DNA from: Mariaggregatimicrobium sp964498785
GTDB lineage: Bacteria > Zhuqueibacterota > Zhuqueibacteria > Thermofontimicrobiales > Thiofontviventaceae
Length of the DNA stretch: 36,124 nt
Direction of reading: 5' to 3'
Assembly (NCBI GenBank): GCA_964498785.1
Contig: CAZCJL010000065.1
Span: forward strand, 1 to 36,124
The stretch's first letter is position 1, and every line of letters starts with the position of its first letter. Shown here one piece after another: positions 27,701 to 36,124 of the stretch. Both the position numbers and the translations under genes were made by a program. The notes beneath the pieces were generated by a model. The model did not search any database. It was given only the letters and a program-made list of their open reading frames with translations, and was not told the origin of the DNA.

Positions 27701-29647
27701 AATAATACAACCAATTACGCCTACAATTCCAAAGGAAATTTAATCAAAATTACTGATCCTCGCTCGAATTCAATTTCAATAAATCGGCAACAGAATGGTC
27801 TCATACAATCCATTGCCAATCAGATGAATCATACCACTATCTTTGACTATGATAATCACGGAAATATTCGAATTGTGACTCCGCCAACTCTACCATCATC
27901 ATATTATGAACATGATAATGGGAGTCGCTTAAAAAAACTCGTAAATGCTCTGGGACAAAATAATGAATATGATTATTATCCCGATGATTTAATTAAATTA
28001 ATCAGAGATGATAATCAAAATACAATCAATTATACTTATGATGCGAACGATAACTTAATTTCGGTATCCGATCAAAAACATCAACAAACCAGTTACAGCT
28101 ATAATAATAACGACCTCTTAGACTGGTCCCAAAATGCAATTAGCAACCGAACTGCATACAATTATAACGACGATGGCAGCATACGATCAAAGAGTTATCC
28201 AAATGGTAAATCCATTAGTTATACCTATGATAATATCGGCAGGTTAGAAACACTATCAGGTTCAGGGTACAGCGCACGCTTCACCCTGGACAAGAATGGC
28301 AATATTACTGCTGTTTCTGATAATAATACATCTCTTTCTTTTACTTATGACGCCCTGAATCGGCTTACAAGCTACCGCGATGCTTTCGGTAACACGGTTG
28401 CTTACACCTATGACCGATCAAGCAACATTAAATCAATCCGTTATCCTGGCAGTAAGACAGTTCGGTATAACTACTACTCCGATAATCGACTGCAGAATGT
28501 GACTGATTGGAACGGAAAAACGACCGAATACAAGTACCGCGCAGATGGACAGATTGATCAAATAACATATCCCAACAACTGCTATGTAAAATATGAATAT
28601 GATGCCTCCGACCGGTTAATCGGGGTAAAAAATCGTAAATCGAATGGCGAAGTAATATGCAGCTATTCATATACGCTTGATGCTATCGGCAACGTCAAAG
28701 AAGAAGATCGAATCGAACCAGTGGATATTCCACCGATTGAACCCGCAAACGTCAGCTACTCTTACAATGCTGCCAACCGCATGTTGAGTGCCGGAAGCGC
28801 TTCTTTTAACTACGATGCAAACGGAAATTTGACCAGTGGCTTCAGCCTGTCTCTACAATGGGATTATAATAATCGACTCACGAAAATCAATGGCAGGTAT
28901 ACTGCTGAATATTTATACGACGTTTTTGGAAACCGGCGGCAGGCAATCCGTAATGGAAAGACCACTCGCTACGTTCTGGATATCAACGGACCTATGAGTC
29001 AGGTATTAATGGAGACCGATGCCAATAACAATCCACGGGCTTATTATATTTACGGCATCGGATTGATTTATCGGATAAAGGCAGATGGAACTTACCAATA
29101 TTACCATTATAATAATGTCGGAAGCACGATTGCAATGACAGACCAATCTCAGAATATCACTCACAAATATTTCTATACGCCATTTGGAGAGCTACTTGCC
29201 AAAGCAGAAAAGGATTTCAACCCCTTCCGTTATGTCGGACAGTTTGGAGTGATGGATGAAGAGAACGGACTCTACTTCATGCGGGCACGATATTATGATC
29301 CGGTTGCAGGCAGGTTTATCAGCGAAGATCCGATTTGGGATGTTAATTTGTATGCTTATGCTAATAACAATCCCCATATGTTTATAGATCCAAAAGGAGA
29401 GTTTTTAAAAGAAATTGCCAAATTTGTAGCAAAAAAAGTTGGCAAAGTGATTGTAAAAAAATCAAATAATGCTATCTTTGATGGCGAAGAGGCACCAGGA
29501 ATATTAAAATATTTAGGAAAAATTCCGGTAATCGGAATATATGTCGAAGGTATTTCCGGGAATGTACAATGTGCAGGTGAAGAGATTGATGAAAATGGAA
29601 ATATATTCGTCAACGGGAAGTATTTTGGAAATATAAATGATTACTAA
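24776..29647 (+). CDS. Exported RHS/YD-repeat protein with FN3-like and DUF5648-like domains
   Basis: A 1623-residue secreted protein. A signal peptide (to about 22) and an Ig-like region are followed by three FN3-like repeats (about 152-450), the first two near-copies (SPSNEGTLTGPPYQFTW, SPSNGENLTGPPYKFTW). A DUF5648-like module comes next (about 457-600: LYRLYNSSINDHFYCSS, CHYYTTDP, DYFYTISQFERD), then a DUF6531-like entry (GNGMNPQNGNF), many YD repeats (about 760-1475) and the RHS-associated core ending near 1541 (ENGLYFMRARYYDPVAGRF, then YANNNPHMFIDPKGE). YD repeats build the hollow RHS shell that encloses a C-terminal payload. Here the last 82 residues (KFVAKKVGKVIVKK, GKIPVIGIYVEG) form a short variable tip with no recognised toxin motif. 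GGAGAG precedes the ATG. No T9SS sorting domain is present, unlike its neighbours. The next gene starts 12 bases after the stop. Confidence 0.87.
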   Translation: MKKLISLIIFLMSLTAHYELCSKEKSLEGYTYIYDGITVSPSTIQQGENFVVTFRIREMNGESLTIKEMTCAISDHNRKHLFDMNVHTNIYIPPNGTYTYTENGYTHSGYLSNPGTYIAEARGRVGVNWYTWSTTGNGVNPRTFYITSSILDPPILTSPSNEGTLTGPPYQFTWQPVSGASAYQLKIADNPTFIDPLLNDQNISGSATSYNTNINLNYGQTYYWQMRTLNSSGTQWGTWGQYRSFTPTQVELPPPNLLSPSNGENLTGPPYKFTWQMVSGAGGYQLKLSTDPLFNTTIFNDNSIAATSNTYEYNETLTYGIKHYWQMRTLNSSGTAWGDWSPTGNFIPQSSTDNLELIYPAPNQTVVTDKFTFRWSDVGAKRYELYVDNNSGLGSPEISSQHFSKLNNCTESEFEICGNWLQQNFYFWKVIAEMPDGRKIESATGRFTYTPPTVSSPLWQPLYRLYNSSINDHFYCSSDSHRTIAQNSNYKDERVEGFISTKRFNSDAMVEIFRFCDSEHKCHYYTTDPAIKDSKIADDKLIYEGITGFAYKYPAKGLTKLYCLRRIFDSNNYDYFYTISQFERDHANSIQFELQTDFECYVSMDGDEGMIPFLESHLHVGNGMNPQNGNFQCYNKTSFNMPSIGLPLIFAHTYNSKNVHLADHISPMGPGWTHTYNIYLIKTGDFIAVYWSDGSIHLYNNNTLECLSIGVYDYLHKLSGGKYSIEKKNQMEYYFEQLPNSSPDSPYMLKYIEDRNGNKITCDYYETQYPKLKTVTGTTNRLLTLSYNSENKIISVNENGLHRQIRFSYDNYQNLSSFTDAENNRTEYTYDTNNPKDHQLTRIKLPKGNIIDNNYEDRKIKSQTFGRVSLSLDYQGSKTIVEDTKMGYKIECEQNSNNVLTRIIDASGTVGDREYYYTDSRHPTKPTRIKDNLGNYTYITYDGRGNITETRQPESATHKYRYNSFNDVTTYTDPENNTTNYAYNSKGNLIKITDPRSNSISINRQQNGLIQSIANQMNHTTIFDYDNHGNIRIVTPPTLPSSYYEHDNGSRLKKLVNALGQNNEYDYYPDDLIKLIRDDNQNTINYTYDANDNLISVSDQKHQQTSYSYNNNDLLDWSQNAISNRTAYNYNDDGSIRSKSYPNGKSISYTYDNIGRLETLSGSGYSARFTLDKNGNITAVSDNNTSLSFTYDALNRLTSYRDAFGNTVAYTYDRSSNIKSIRYPGSKTVRYNYYSDNRLQNVTDWNGKTTEYKYRADGQIDQITYPNNCYVKYEYDASDRLIGVKNRKSNGEVICSYSYTLDAIGNVKEEDRIEPVDIPPIEPANVSYSYNAANRMLSAGSASFNYDANGNLTSGFSLSLQWDYNNRLTKINGRYTAEYLYDVFGNRRQAIRNGKTTRYVLDINGPMSQVLMETDANNNPRAYYIYGIGLIYRIKADGTYQYYHYNNVGSTIAMTDQSQNITHKYFYTPFGELLAKAEKDFNPFRYVGQFGVMDEENGLYFMRARYYDPVAGRFISEDPIWDVNLYAYANNNPHMFIDPKGEFLKEIAKFVAKKVGKVIVKKSNNAIFDGEEAPGILKYLGKIPVIGIYVEGISGNVQCAGEEIDENGNIFVNGKYFGNINDY
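25231..25825 (+). repeat. Tandem duplication of an FN3-like module within the RHS gene
   Basis: Two copies of about 300 bases (roughly 25231-25520 and 25534-25825) encode matching modules that share SPSN...LTGPPY and YWQMRTLNSSGT. They are visible in both DNA and protein, but the DNA has diverged, so the duplication is not recent. Confidence 0.7.
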
Positions 29648-29659
29648 AAGAGGTGAGTC

Positions 29660-31081
29660 ATGAAATATATTTTACTTATTAACTTATTAGTAACGTATTC
29701 AGTTTGCACTTATTCTCTAGAAAATCAGATTCGATTTGATTACGACGACCTCAACCGCCTTACAAAAATAAACTATGGCAACGGCACTATCATCGAATAC
29801 AGCTACGATGCCGTAGGAAATCGCACCGCCAAAATTATAAATTCGTCAATACGAGCTTATGCAGTATCCGGGAAAATTCGGTATTACTATCAAAATAAAC
29901 CGGTGCAGAATACAGAAGTGCATTTAACAGGACAGGCAGAATATCGGGTACAGAGCAATAGTAACGGCGATTACAATCTGCCATCAGTTTTTAGTGGGCA
30001 ATATAGTTCAACTGCATCCAAAGCAGATGATATTTCCCGGGGACTATCTGCAACAGATGCATCACAAGTCGCTCGCCATGCATTGGGCATTAATCCGTTC
30101 AACTGCTACCAAAAAATTGCCGCGGATGTCACTGGTGACGGCTACATCTCTGCAATGGACGCTTCGCGAATTGCTCGCTGTGCAATCGGAATAATTACTA
30201 ATTTTGGTAGTGGGAATCCCCATTGGAGATTTGTTGCCGGTCAAATTACCAGTTGTTCCAATTGGCCTCCGATCCAATTTAATGAATCATTTAATTATTC
30301 ACCGCTATCATCGAATTTGACCAATCAGGACTTCATAGCTCTCCGCATGGGGGACGTTACGGGAAACTGGCAACCGGATGCCGGCGCTTTAGCAAAAGTA
30401 GAAAATATTTCAAATTCAGAGATAATTCATTTGAGCCCCGGCGCCCACGCGGCCGACCTTCACGTTCATCTCGAGCTCCACCAGTATTTTGATGTAGAAG
30501 GCATTGATCTTTCAATCGAATACGATCCACAACTTCTCTCTTTCCAACGCGCAGAATTAATTGCAGATATTAGCAGTGAAAGCTACAATGTCATGATCAA
30601 TGACCAAAAGGAGGGCGAGGTATACATCGCAATTTATGCAACATCAGAAAATCTATATTCCGGTTCCGGCATTATTGGTAATCTTCTGTTCAATATCATC
30701 TCAGAAAATGGCTTCTCGTCCTCAGTCAACATCAAGCGATTTGAAGTCAACGAACATGCGATCACGACGCGTGTATTTGAAATCGAAACAACGCTACCGA
30801 CAAAATATGCGCTCTACCAGAACTATCCCAATCCATTTAATCCTGAAACAACGATTTGTTACGATTTGCCTAAACGGGCACGAGTCCTGCTTTCGATTTA
30901 TAATATTGAGGGACAGTTGGTAACAACTCTCATTAACGGAGATCAATCTGCTGGATACCAAAAAGTCATGTGGAATGCAAATAACATCCCAAGCGGTGTT
31001 TACTTTTATAAATTTCTTGCTAAACCAATGGACGGTTCAGAGAATTTCATGCAAACTAACAAATTAATTTTGCTAAAATAA
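29660..31081 (+). CDS. Exported YD-repeat, dockerin, cohesin and T9SS sorting-domain protein
   Basis: A 473-residue protein. After a signal peptide (1-20) comes one YD-repeat pair (22-58: FDYDDLNRLTKINYG, YSYDAVGNRTAKI), then a carboxypeptidase-regulatory-like strand domain (about 70-125). A type I-like dockerin follows (about 124-178), with a second calcium loop DVTGDGYISAMDASRIA that looks canonical and a degenerate first half (LSATDASQVARHALG). A cohesin-like domain covers about 255-372 (VEGIDLSIEYDPQLLSFQ, NLLFNII, INIKRFEVNE-type end). The sorting/FlgD domain is about 385-473 (YQNYPNPFNPETTI). AGAGGTG precedes the ATG, 12 bases after the RHS gene, so the two are probably cotranscribed. 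Dockerins bind cohesins with high affinity in the presence of calcium. Having both in one chain could allow self-assembly. The lone YD pair may derive from an RHS ancestor. Confidence 0.85.
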   Translation: MKYILLINLLVTYSVCTYSLENQIRFDYDDLNRLTKINYGNGTIIEYSYDAVGNRTAKIINSSIRAYAVSGKIRYYYQNKPVQNTEVHLTGQAEYRVQSNSNGDYNLPSVFSGQYSSTASKADDISRGLSATDASQVARHALGINPFNCYQKIAADVTGDGYISAMDASRIARCAIGIITNFGSGNPHWRFVAGQITSCSNWPPIQFNESFNYSPLSSNLTNQDFIALRMGDVTGNWQPDAGALAKVENISNSEIIHLSPGAHAADLHVHLELHQYFDVEGIDLSIEYDPQLLSFQRAELIADISSESYNVMINDQKEGEVYIAIYATSENLYSGSGIIGNLLFNIISENGFSSSVNIKRFEVNEHAITTRVFEIETTLPTKYALYQNYPNPFNPETTICYDLPKRARVLLSIYNIEGQLVTTLINGDQSAGYQKVMWNANNIPSGVYFYKFLAKPMDGSENFMQTNKLILLK

Positions 31082-31138
31082 TATTGCTTTTTAATATGAG
31101 CTAGGAAAAGCCAAATTATTTTATAAATGGAGAATCCA

Positions 31139-34100
31139 ATGAAAAAAAATATAGTTATACTGTGTATTATAATCCTAATCTTTCAAGGACAAATTTTGTT
31201 TGCCGATCCTACGTGCTCACTTCCGGACGTGACGGTAGAACCGGGACAAAAAGTTCCAATCGAAATAACCGCAACAAATCTGGTGAATCTGGAGGGGTTG
31301 GTCATCGAGATAGGATATAATCCAAATGTTGTATCTGTCAACAGCGTAACTTTAGACAATAGTATACTGAAAAAAGAAGAACATCTTATTCAGCATATTA
31401 ATGATCCATCTGGTTCTGTGCGTATTATGATCTATGCTACTGGTACGTTATTCTCCGGCGGTGGAACGATAGCCACAATTTACTTTGATGCAATCGGGCA
31501 AGCAGGTACTTCTACAACGCTTTCAATCACAAAATTTGAGGTCAATGAACAAAATTATTCTAATACAGAGGATGGCAGTATAACTATTAGCTCAAGTCCC
31601 CCAATCACCCACACGTTAACAGTCCAAGTTTCCCCTTCAAATTATGGATACACTATACCGTCTGTTGGATCACATCAATATGAACAAAATACCGAAATTA
31701 ATATTACAGCTATTCCTTATAGTGGCTATAGTTTTAAACAGTGGAATGGCGATGTGGTTAATCCTGGTTTATCTGAAACTCAAGTCATTATGGATACTGA
31801 TAAAACTGTAACGGCTGTATTTGAGGAAGGGCAACAACCTGTTCTTTGCATTTCTCATGAATTCTTTGATTTCGGCGAAACAACAACCTCTCTACCACTA
31901 ACCATAACCAACTGCGGAGGCGGAAACTTAAATTGGCAGGTGGAGGAAACTATTTCCTGGTTGACTGCCTCACCGACACAGGGAACAAATAATGGAACTG
32001 TAACTATTTCCATTGATCGCTCCGGATTATCCTCAGGATCATATACGAATAATTTTGCGATCACTTCCAACGGTGGAAATAAAACAATAAATGTTGAAAT
32101 GATGGTTTCTGAATCAGCACCCGATTATTTCGAAGACTTCGAAGACAGAATTGCTGATGGCTGGCAGCCGCTCAATGCAAACCGTTGGTCGATTGTGCCT
32201 GATGAGGGAGATTATTCGTATTACCTGAATACCTCTGATTATGAAAATAATGATGAGCTGCTTTTAGGTGAATATTCGATTTTACAAAATTACGATTTCA
32301 CGGATTTCGAATTTTCCTGTCTGGCAAAATCAGCAGAAAATTTGAGTAGTAATGCATACGCTGATTATGCAATAATATTCGGATTTCAAGATAATGATAA
32401 CTCCTACTTTGCTTTCTTAAGTCGAATGAAAAATTACACCAAAATAGTAAAAAGGATTAATGGAGTCCCTCAAGACCTTGTTGTTTACGATAATCTTGTG
32501 TTTAAAGACAATTTATATCACGAAGTGAAGCTCGTTCGTAACGGTAATTTTATCTATGTTTATTTCGATGATAATATCATACTCTCTGCTCAAGATGCAA
32601 CTTTTACAAGCGGCAAAATCGGCGTTGGTTCATATAATGATGCAGCTTTCTTTGATGATATCCTAATAAAAACAGAGAGTGGCCCAGCCATCCCGCAATA
32701 TCTTAAACTAATTACACCTAACGGAGGTGAAACCTGGGAAGTTGATAAGAATTATTCTATCAAATGGGAATCTGATTATTACACTGGCAAAGTAAGACTC
32801 GACATCTCCACAACCGGAGGAAAAACCTGGTGGGATATTACAAAGGGATATTTAACGCCGAACGATGGCTCCTATCGCTACACACCGGAATTAAACAATG
32901 TTTCAGATCATTGCCTGTTTCGCGTCGTATCCGATTTAGATCCATCAGTAATGGACAGAAGCGATGGAGAATTCAGGATCATTAATCCTGATCCGGATAG
33001 TTATGAATATATTGCGTACAAAATACCTGCCCAATATTCCACTCCGATAGTTGACGGAAATATTAATGAAATTTTTTGGGACTACGCACCGGAAGACTCG
33101 CTTTTAAAAGGTGGAGACCCAGATGTTTGGGGTTCGGACTGGACGGATTGGAATGATAATCTTGTCACATGGAAAACGCTGTGGAGCGATCAATCGAACA
33201 AATTATATGTAGCGATAAAAATTAAAGATAATGTTCGGGGCGCATTTGATAACAGTTCCCCGGGCAGCAATTTTATGCCTTTTAAGGATGATTGCCTCGA
33301 GCTGTACACCGATGGAAATAATGACGGCGGTAGATATGAGGGGAATTATTCTCTCGCCCAGCAGTGGTTTGTCACTGGAAATAATAAAATTATCCTGGAT
33401 GATTATCCCACAACATATCCATTTGAATACTTTACCGGAAAGCAATTAAACACGGCAATTGGACAGGGCGCAAATGGCGATTGGAACTGTGAAGCGGAAT
33501 TCGAGATATATGATTCGTTCCCAGATACACGAAAAATGCTTTCTGTGGGAGCAAGTATCGGTTGGAATATCTGGTATGATGATTCGGATAATCAAATATA
33601 TCAGGGCGGTATCTACGAACGCGAGCATCAGGTTGGTTGGCGCTACGATGGTATGAGCTACGTAAATGCTGACTATTTCGGTGATTTGATATTGGCGGGT
33701 GATTTACAAGTTCCAGACATTACTATATCTGCGCCAACAGCAGGAGATGTTCTGCAAATCGGCAGTGAATTTGAAATAAAATGGACCTCTTCAGGAGTCG
33801 GTGATCTGGTGAAAATTGAATTTTCATCAGATGGAGGCGGCAGTTGGTCTGTTCTGGCGAATAGTACGGAGAATGACGGCTCGTTTAAATGGATTCCACA
33901 AAGCCAACATCAAACCAATAGCGGGATGATAAAAATATCCAGTGTATTTAATTCCAGTATTTTTGATATTAGCGGAATTTTTACAGTCGGGCAATCTCCG
34001 GAACTCCATGTCAATCCGACAGAATTAAATTTCGGTACAAGTGGGAACAGTCTGACTTTTCAAATAAGCAATACAGGCTCCGGAACGCTATCATGGTCTG

Positions 34101-35887
34101 TTGCAGAAAATCCCGATAAATCATGGATCACATCTGTTGCGCCAGCCAGCGGGACGAATAGTGCTACGGTTACGGTCACTGTCAACAGAGCAATGGTTTC
34201 CGCTATATCCGAAACCGGCAAGCTGACTGTGACCTCAAATGGTGGTAATCAGGATGTAACTGTGAACATTGAGAAAGAAGCGGAATTACCAACTCACTGG
34301 AACTATACCGCCAACACAGGTAACAGTGCAATCGTTGTCTTGCCTCTTGCTGTCAATCCTAATATTAACGGAACCTTGCTTCAAAATGGGGATTTTGTGG
34401 GGGTTTTCAATGCAAATGGCTTATGCTGTGGCTGGAATCAATGGCAGGGAGCGAATCTGTCTGTCACTATTTGGGGAGATAACGACCAGACGCCAGCAGT
34501 GGATGGATTTCAAGCCGGACAGTCGATTCTCTATCGCGTCTATCGGCTCAGCAAAGATAAAGAATGGCAAAACGTGCAGGTGGGTTATAGCCAGGGAAAT
34601 GGAAATTACGCGCCAAATGCTTTCCTGGTGCTCAGTAAGTTCAGTGTCCAGAACACAGTTTGCCGTAGCCTGACTTTTAATAGCGGCTGGAATACGTTTT
34701 CTTTAAATATTTATCCTGAAAATCCGAATATCAATAGCGTTATGATGCCGATCCTTAATGATATTGTGATAATAAAAAATGGAGCCGGGCAAGCATTTAT
34801 TCCGCAATATAGCATTAATGATATTGGTGATATTCGGTTTGATGAAGGCTATCAGGCATATTGTAAGCAAGATGCTGGATTGGATGTTTGCGGGCAACCA
34901 ATTCCTGTCAACACGCCTATTGTTTTATCAGCAGGATGGAATTTAATAAGCTACTTGATACCATCGCCTGTAAATATTTCCACTGCGCTGGCAACGATCA
35001 ACAGCCAACTGGTGATTGCCAAGAACAATATGGGACAAACGTATATCCCCATGTACGGCATCAACGATATCGGCGATATGCAGCCGGGACAGGGATACCA
35101 GGTCTATTTGAACGCAGCGGCTACGCTGATCTATCCGGCGGCGACAGCAGAATTAGCGGAAAAAGATCAGCCCACTGGTTTAAGAAAAACGCAGACCGAA
35201 CATTTCACATTCACCGAAGGCACCGGCGATAATGCAACAGTAGTCATAACAACCACTGCCAATCCCCGCTTTTCGGATGGCACACCACTGGAAACCGGTG
35301 ACGAAATCGGCGCATTTTCCACTGACGGATTATGCTGTGGCGCTGCTGTTTGGGAAGGAGCAAACAAAGCACTCACAATTTGGGGCGATAACAGCCAGAT
35401 AGCGGATCAGGATGGATTTGTGGCAGGTGATACGCTGCGCTTCCGCGTGTGGAAAAAGTCCACGGAAACCGAACATCTGGCAGAGGTTACTTTCCAGGCA
35501 GGACATCCTGTGGTGTACCAGAGCAACGGATTTTCCGTGTTAACCTACCTAATTGCCGATGCGGAATCCAATATTGACATAGCAACTGCCGAGAATCCTT
35601 TAGCGCCGTCGAAAAACCAATTATTGCAGAACTACCCCAATCCCTTTAATCCGGATACGCATATCCCCTATCAGCTATCCCGACCCGCAAGAGTGATGCT
35701 GACGATTTACGATTTAAACGGCAGGCAGATTTGCACGTTGATTAATGAAGAAAAATCCGCCGGCCACTACACTGCCACCTGGAACGCTACTGACGCATCC
35801 GGCGAGAAAGTCAGCAGCGGAATTTACCTGTATCGATTGCAGGTGGAGAAAGAGGTTTTTAGTCATAAGATGATTTTGTTGAAGTAG
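31139..35887 (+). CDS. Giant exported cohesin, LamG-like, CBM9 and T9SS cargo protein
   Basis: A 1582-residue surface protein. Order: signal peptide; cohesin-like domain (about 23-152: NLEGLVIEIGYNPNVVSV, ATIYFDAIG, ITKFEVNEQ); InlB-type repeat (about 156-232: GYSFKQWNGDV, TDKTVTAVFEEG); BACON-like (about 234-324); LamG-like sandwich (about 331-517); Kre9/Knh1-like Ig domain (about 521-619: PNGGETWEV); CBM9-like (about 621-856: PIVDGNINEIFWDYA); second Kre9-like (about 859-950); second BACON-like (about 953-1047); CCG module A, two GW repeats, CCG module B; sorting domain (about 1488-1582: LQNYPNPFNP). The ATG at 31139 is preferred to 31127, since the GGAG between them serves as its ribosome site and the result is a clean signal peptide. 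The last about 530 residues match the gene at 21075. The cohesin could dock the dockerin protein encoded just upstream. Confidence 0.87.
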   Translation: MKKNIVILCIIILIFQGQILFADPTCSLPDVTVEPGQKVPIEITATNLVNLEGLVIEIGYNPNVVSVNSVTLDNSILKKEEHLIQHINDPSGSVRIMIYATGTLFSGGGTIATIYFDAIGQAGTSTTLSITKFEVNEQNYSNTEDGSITISSSPPITHTLTVQVSPSNYGYTIPSVGSHQYEQNTEINITAIPYSGYSFKQWNGDVVNPGLSETQVIMDTDKTVTAVFEEGQQPVLCISHEFFDFGETTTSLPLTITNCGGGNLNWQVEETISWLTASPTQGTNNGTVTISIDRSGLSSGSYTNNFAITSNGGNKTINVEMMVSESAPDYFEDFEDRIADGWQPLNANRWSIVPDEGDYSYYLNTSDYENNDELLLGEYSILQNYDFTDFEFSCLAKSAENLSSNAYADYAIIFGFQDNDNSYFAFLSRMKNYTKIVKRINGVPQDLVVYDNLVFKDNLYHEVKLVRNGNFIYVYFDDNIILSAQDATFTSGKIGVGSYNDAAFFDDILIKTESGPAIPQYLKLITPNGGETWEVDKNYSIKWESDYYTGKVRLDISTTGGKTWWDITKGYLTPNDGSYRYTPELNNVSDHCLFRVVSDLDPSVMDRSDGEFRIINPDPDSYEYIAYKIPAQYSTPIVDGNINEIFWDYAPEDSLLKGGDPDVWGSDWTDWNDNLVTWKTLWSDQSNKLYVAIKIKDNVRGAFDNSSPGSNFMPFKDDCLELYTDGNNDGGRYEGNYSLAQQWFVTGNNKIILDDYPTTYPFEYFTGKQLNTAIGQGANGDWNCEAEFEIYDSFPDTRKMLSVGASIGWNIWYDDSDNQIYQGGIYEREHQVGWRYDGMSYVNADYFGDLILAGDLQVPDITISAPTAGDVLQIGSEFEIKWTSSGVGDLVKIEFSSDGGGSWSVLANSTENDGSFKWIPQSQHQTNSGMIKISSVFNSSIFDISGIFTVGQSPELHVNPTELNFGTSGNSLTFQISNTGSGTLSWSVAENPDKSWITSVAPASGTNSATVTVTVNRAMVSAISETGKLTVTSNGGNQDVTVNIEKEAELPTHWNYTANTGNSAIVVLPLAVNPNINGTLLQNGDFVGVFNANGLCCGWNQWQGANLSVTIWGDNDQTPAVDGFQAGQSILYRVYRLSKDKEWQNVQVGYSQGNGNYAPNAFLVLSKFSVQNTVCRSLTFNSGWNTFSLNIYPENPNINSVMMPILNDIVIIKNGAGQAFIPQYSINDIGDIRFDEGYQAYCKQDAGLDVCGQPIPVNTPIVLSAGWNLISYLIPSPVNISTALATINSQLVIAKNNMGQTYIPMYGINDIGDMQPGQGYQVYLNAAATLIYPAATAELAEKDQPTGLRKTQTEHFTFTEGTGDNATVVITTTANPRFSDGTPLETGDEIGAFSTDGLCCGAAVWEGANKALTIWGDNSQIADQDGFVAGDTLRFRVWKKSTETEHLAEVTFQAGHPVVYQSNGFSVLTYLIADAESNIDIATAENPLAPSKNQLLQNYPNPFNPDTHIPYQLSRPARVMLTIYDLNGRQICTLINEEKSAGHYTATWNATDASGEKVSSGIYLYRLQVEKEVFSHKMILLK
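34974..35097 (+). repeat. 124-bp stretch identical to 23491-23614 (copy 2)
   Basis: The second copy of the identical block, in the same orientation and at the same place in the homologous module, 11.5 kb away. High similarity continues for about 60 bases more with scattered differences. Confidence 0.85.
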
Positions 35888-36124
35888 TATGACATGACCA
35901 GATGATGGGTTAACCATTGAAAAATGAATTATTTGACAGGATAATCATGCCACAGGCAGATGCGCCTGGGCGCACAGGATAAACTTGATTTAAAAAAATA
36001 TTAATTAGTGCCTGAACGAAAACTACTTATTTTCTATTTAAAATCAATACATTGCTCAGAAATGTGTTATATTGTTTATTCGATGATTTAATAATCCTTT
36101 TTAGACAGACTACTCCTGTTTGTG
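35888..36124. other. Intergenic tail of the window
   Basis: AT-rich, with no supported gene. A short perfect palindrome, TGCGCC-TG-GGCGCA (35961-35974), could be part of a weak hairpin about 75 bases after the last stop, but no T tract follows directly. Confidence 0.4.

Noticed and set aside
27600..29000. Periodic repeats suggesting a CRISPR-like or tandem DNA array
   Set aside because: The periodicity is the protein-level YD repeat; the DNA units are not conserved and have no constant spacer.

Overview
The window reads as a chromosomal segment of a Gram-negative bacterium with a type IX secretion (T9SS) style envelope. Three large proteins end in the QNYPNPFNP...IYDLNGR type C-terminal sorting/FlgD-like domain, a fourth ends in a plain FlgD-like domain, and a PorV/PorQ-type barrel is present. 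Together with the moderate G+C this suggests an FCB-group relative such as Calditrichota, KSB1 or Ignavibacteriota. That placement is inferred from domain style, not from a marker gene. No rRNA, tRNA, CRISPR array or insertion sequence was recognised.

Left part (1-4.3 kb): a small exported protein on the minus strand, then a solitary single-chain type ISP/IIG-like restriction-modification enzyme with an N-terminal PD-(D/E)XK nuclease and a fused methyltransferase, then a small convergent hypothetical gene.

Sensory/envelope block (4.4-15.3 kb): a secreted 14-repeat Reg_prop double propeller, a CBM9-like protein with C-terminal membrane segments, a PorV/PorQ-like barrel fused to a transglutaminase-like domain and TPRs, and (4 bases later) a membrane CHASE2 protein fused to a sigma-54 activator AAA+ domain.

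Protease/transglycosylase cassette (15.4-20.3 kb): directly downstream of the activator lies a sequence close to a sigma-54 -24/-12 promoter. It overlaps an 8-bp inverted repeat and precedes an unknown 263-aa gene that has its own terminator. Next come a trypsin-like serine protease, a helix-hairpin-helix protein, and a fusion of a second trypsin-like protease, one membrane segment and a lytic transglycosylase. The two proteases share an N-terminal domain and intact His-Asp-Ser triads. This is the best candidate here for an undescribed system: a regulated cytosolic protease pair physically coupled to a cell-wall-cutting enzyme. A decayed ThuA-family gene follows on the minus strand.

Surface protein block (21.0-35.9 kb): four giant exported proteins. 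Two share a roughly 600-residue C-terminal half (paired CCG/WGD modules, GW-type repeats, sorting domain), including a 124-bp stretch identical between the genes, which suggests gene conversion. Between them lie an RHS/YD-repeat protein with a DUF5648-like module and a protein combining a YD repeat, a dockerin, a cohesin and a sorting domain. The following giant protein also begins with a cohesin, so non-covalent surface assembly through dockerin-cohesin pairing is plausible.
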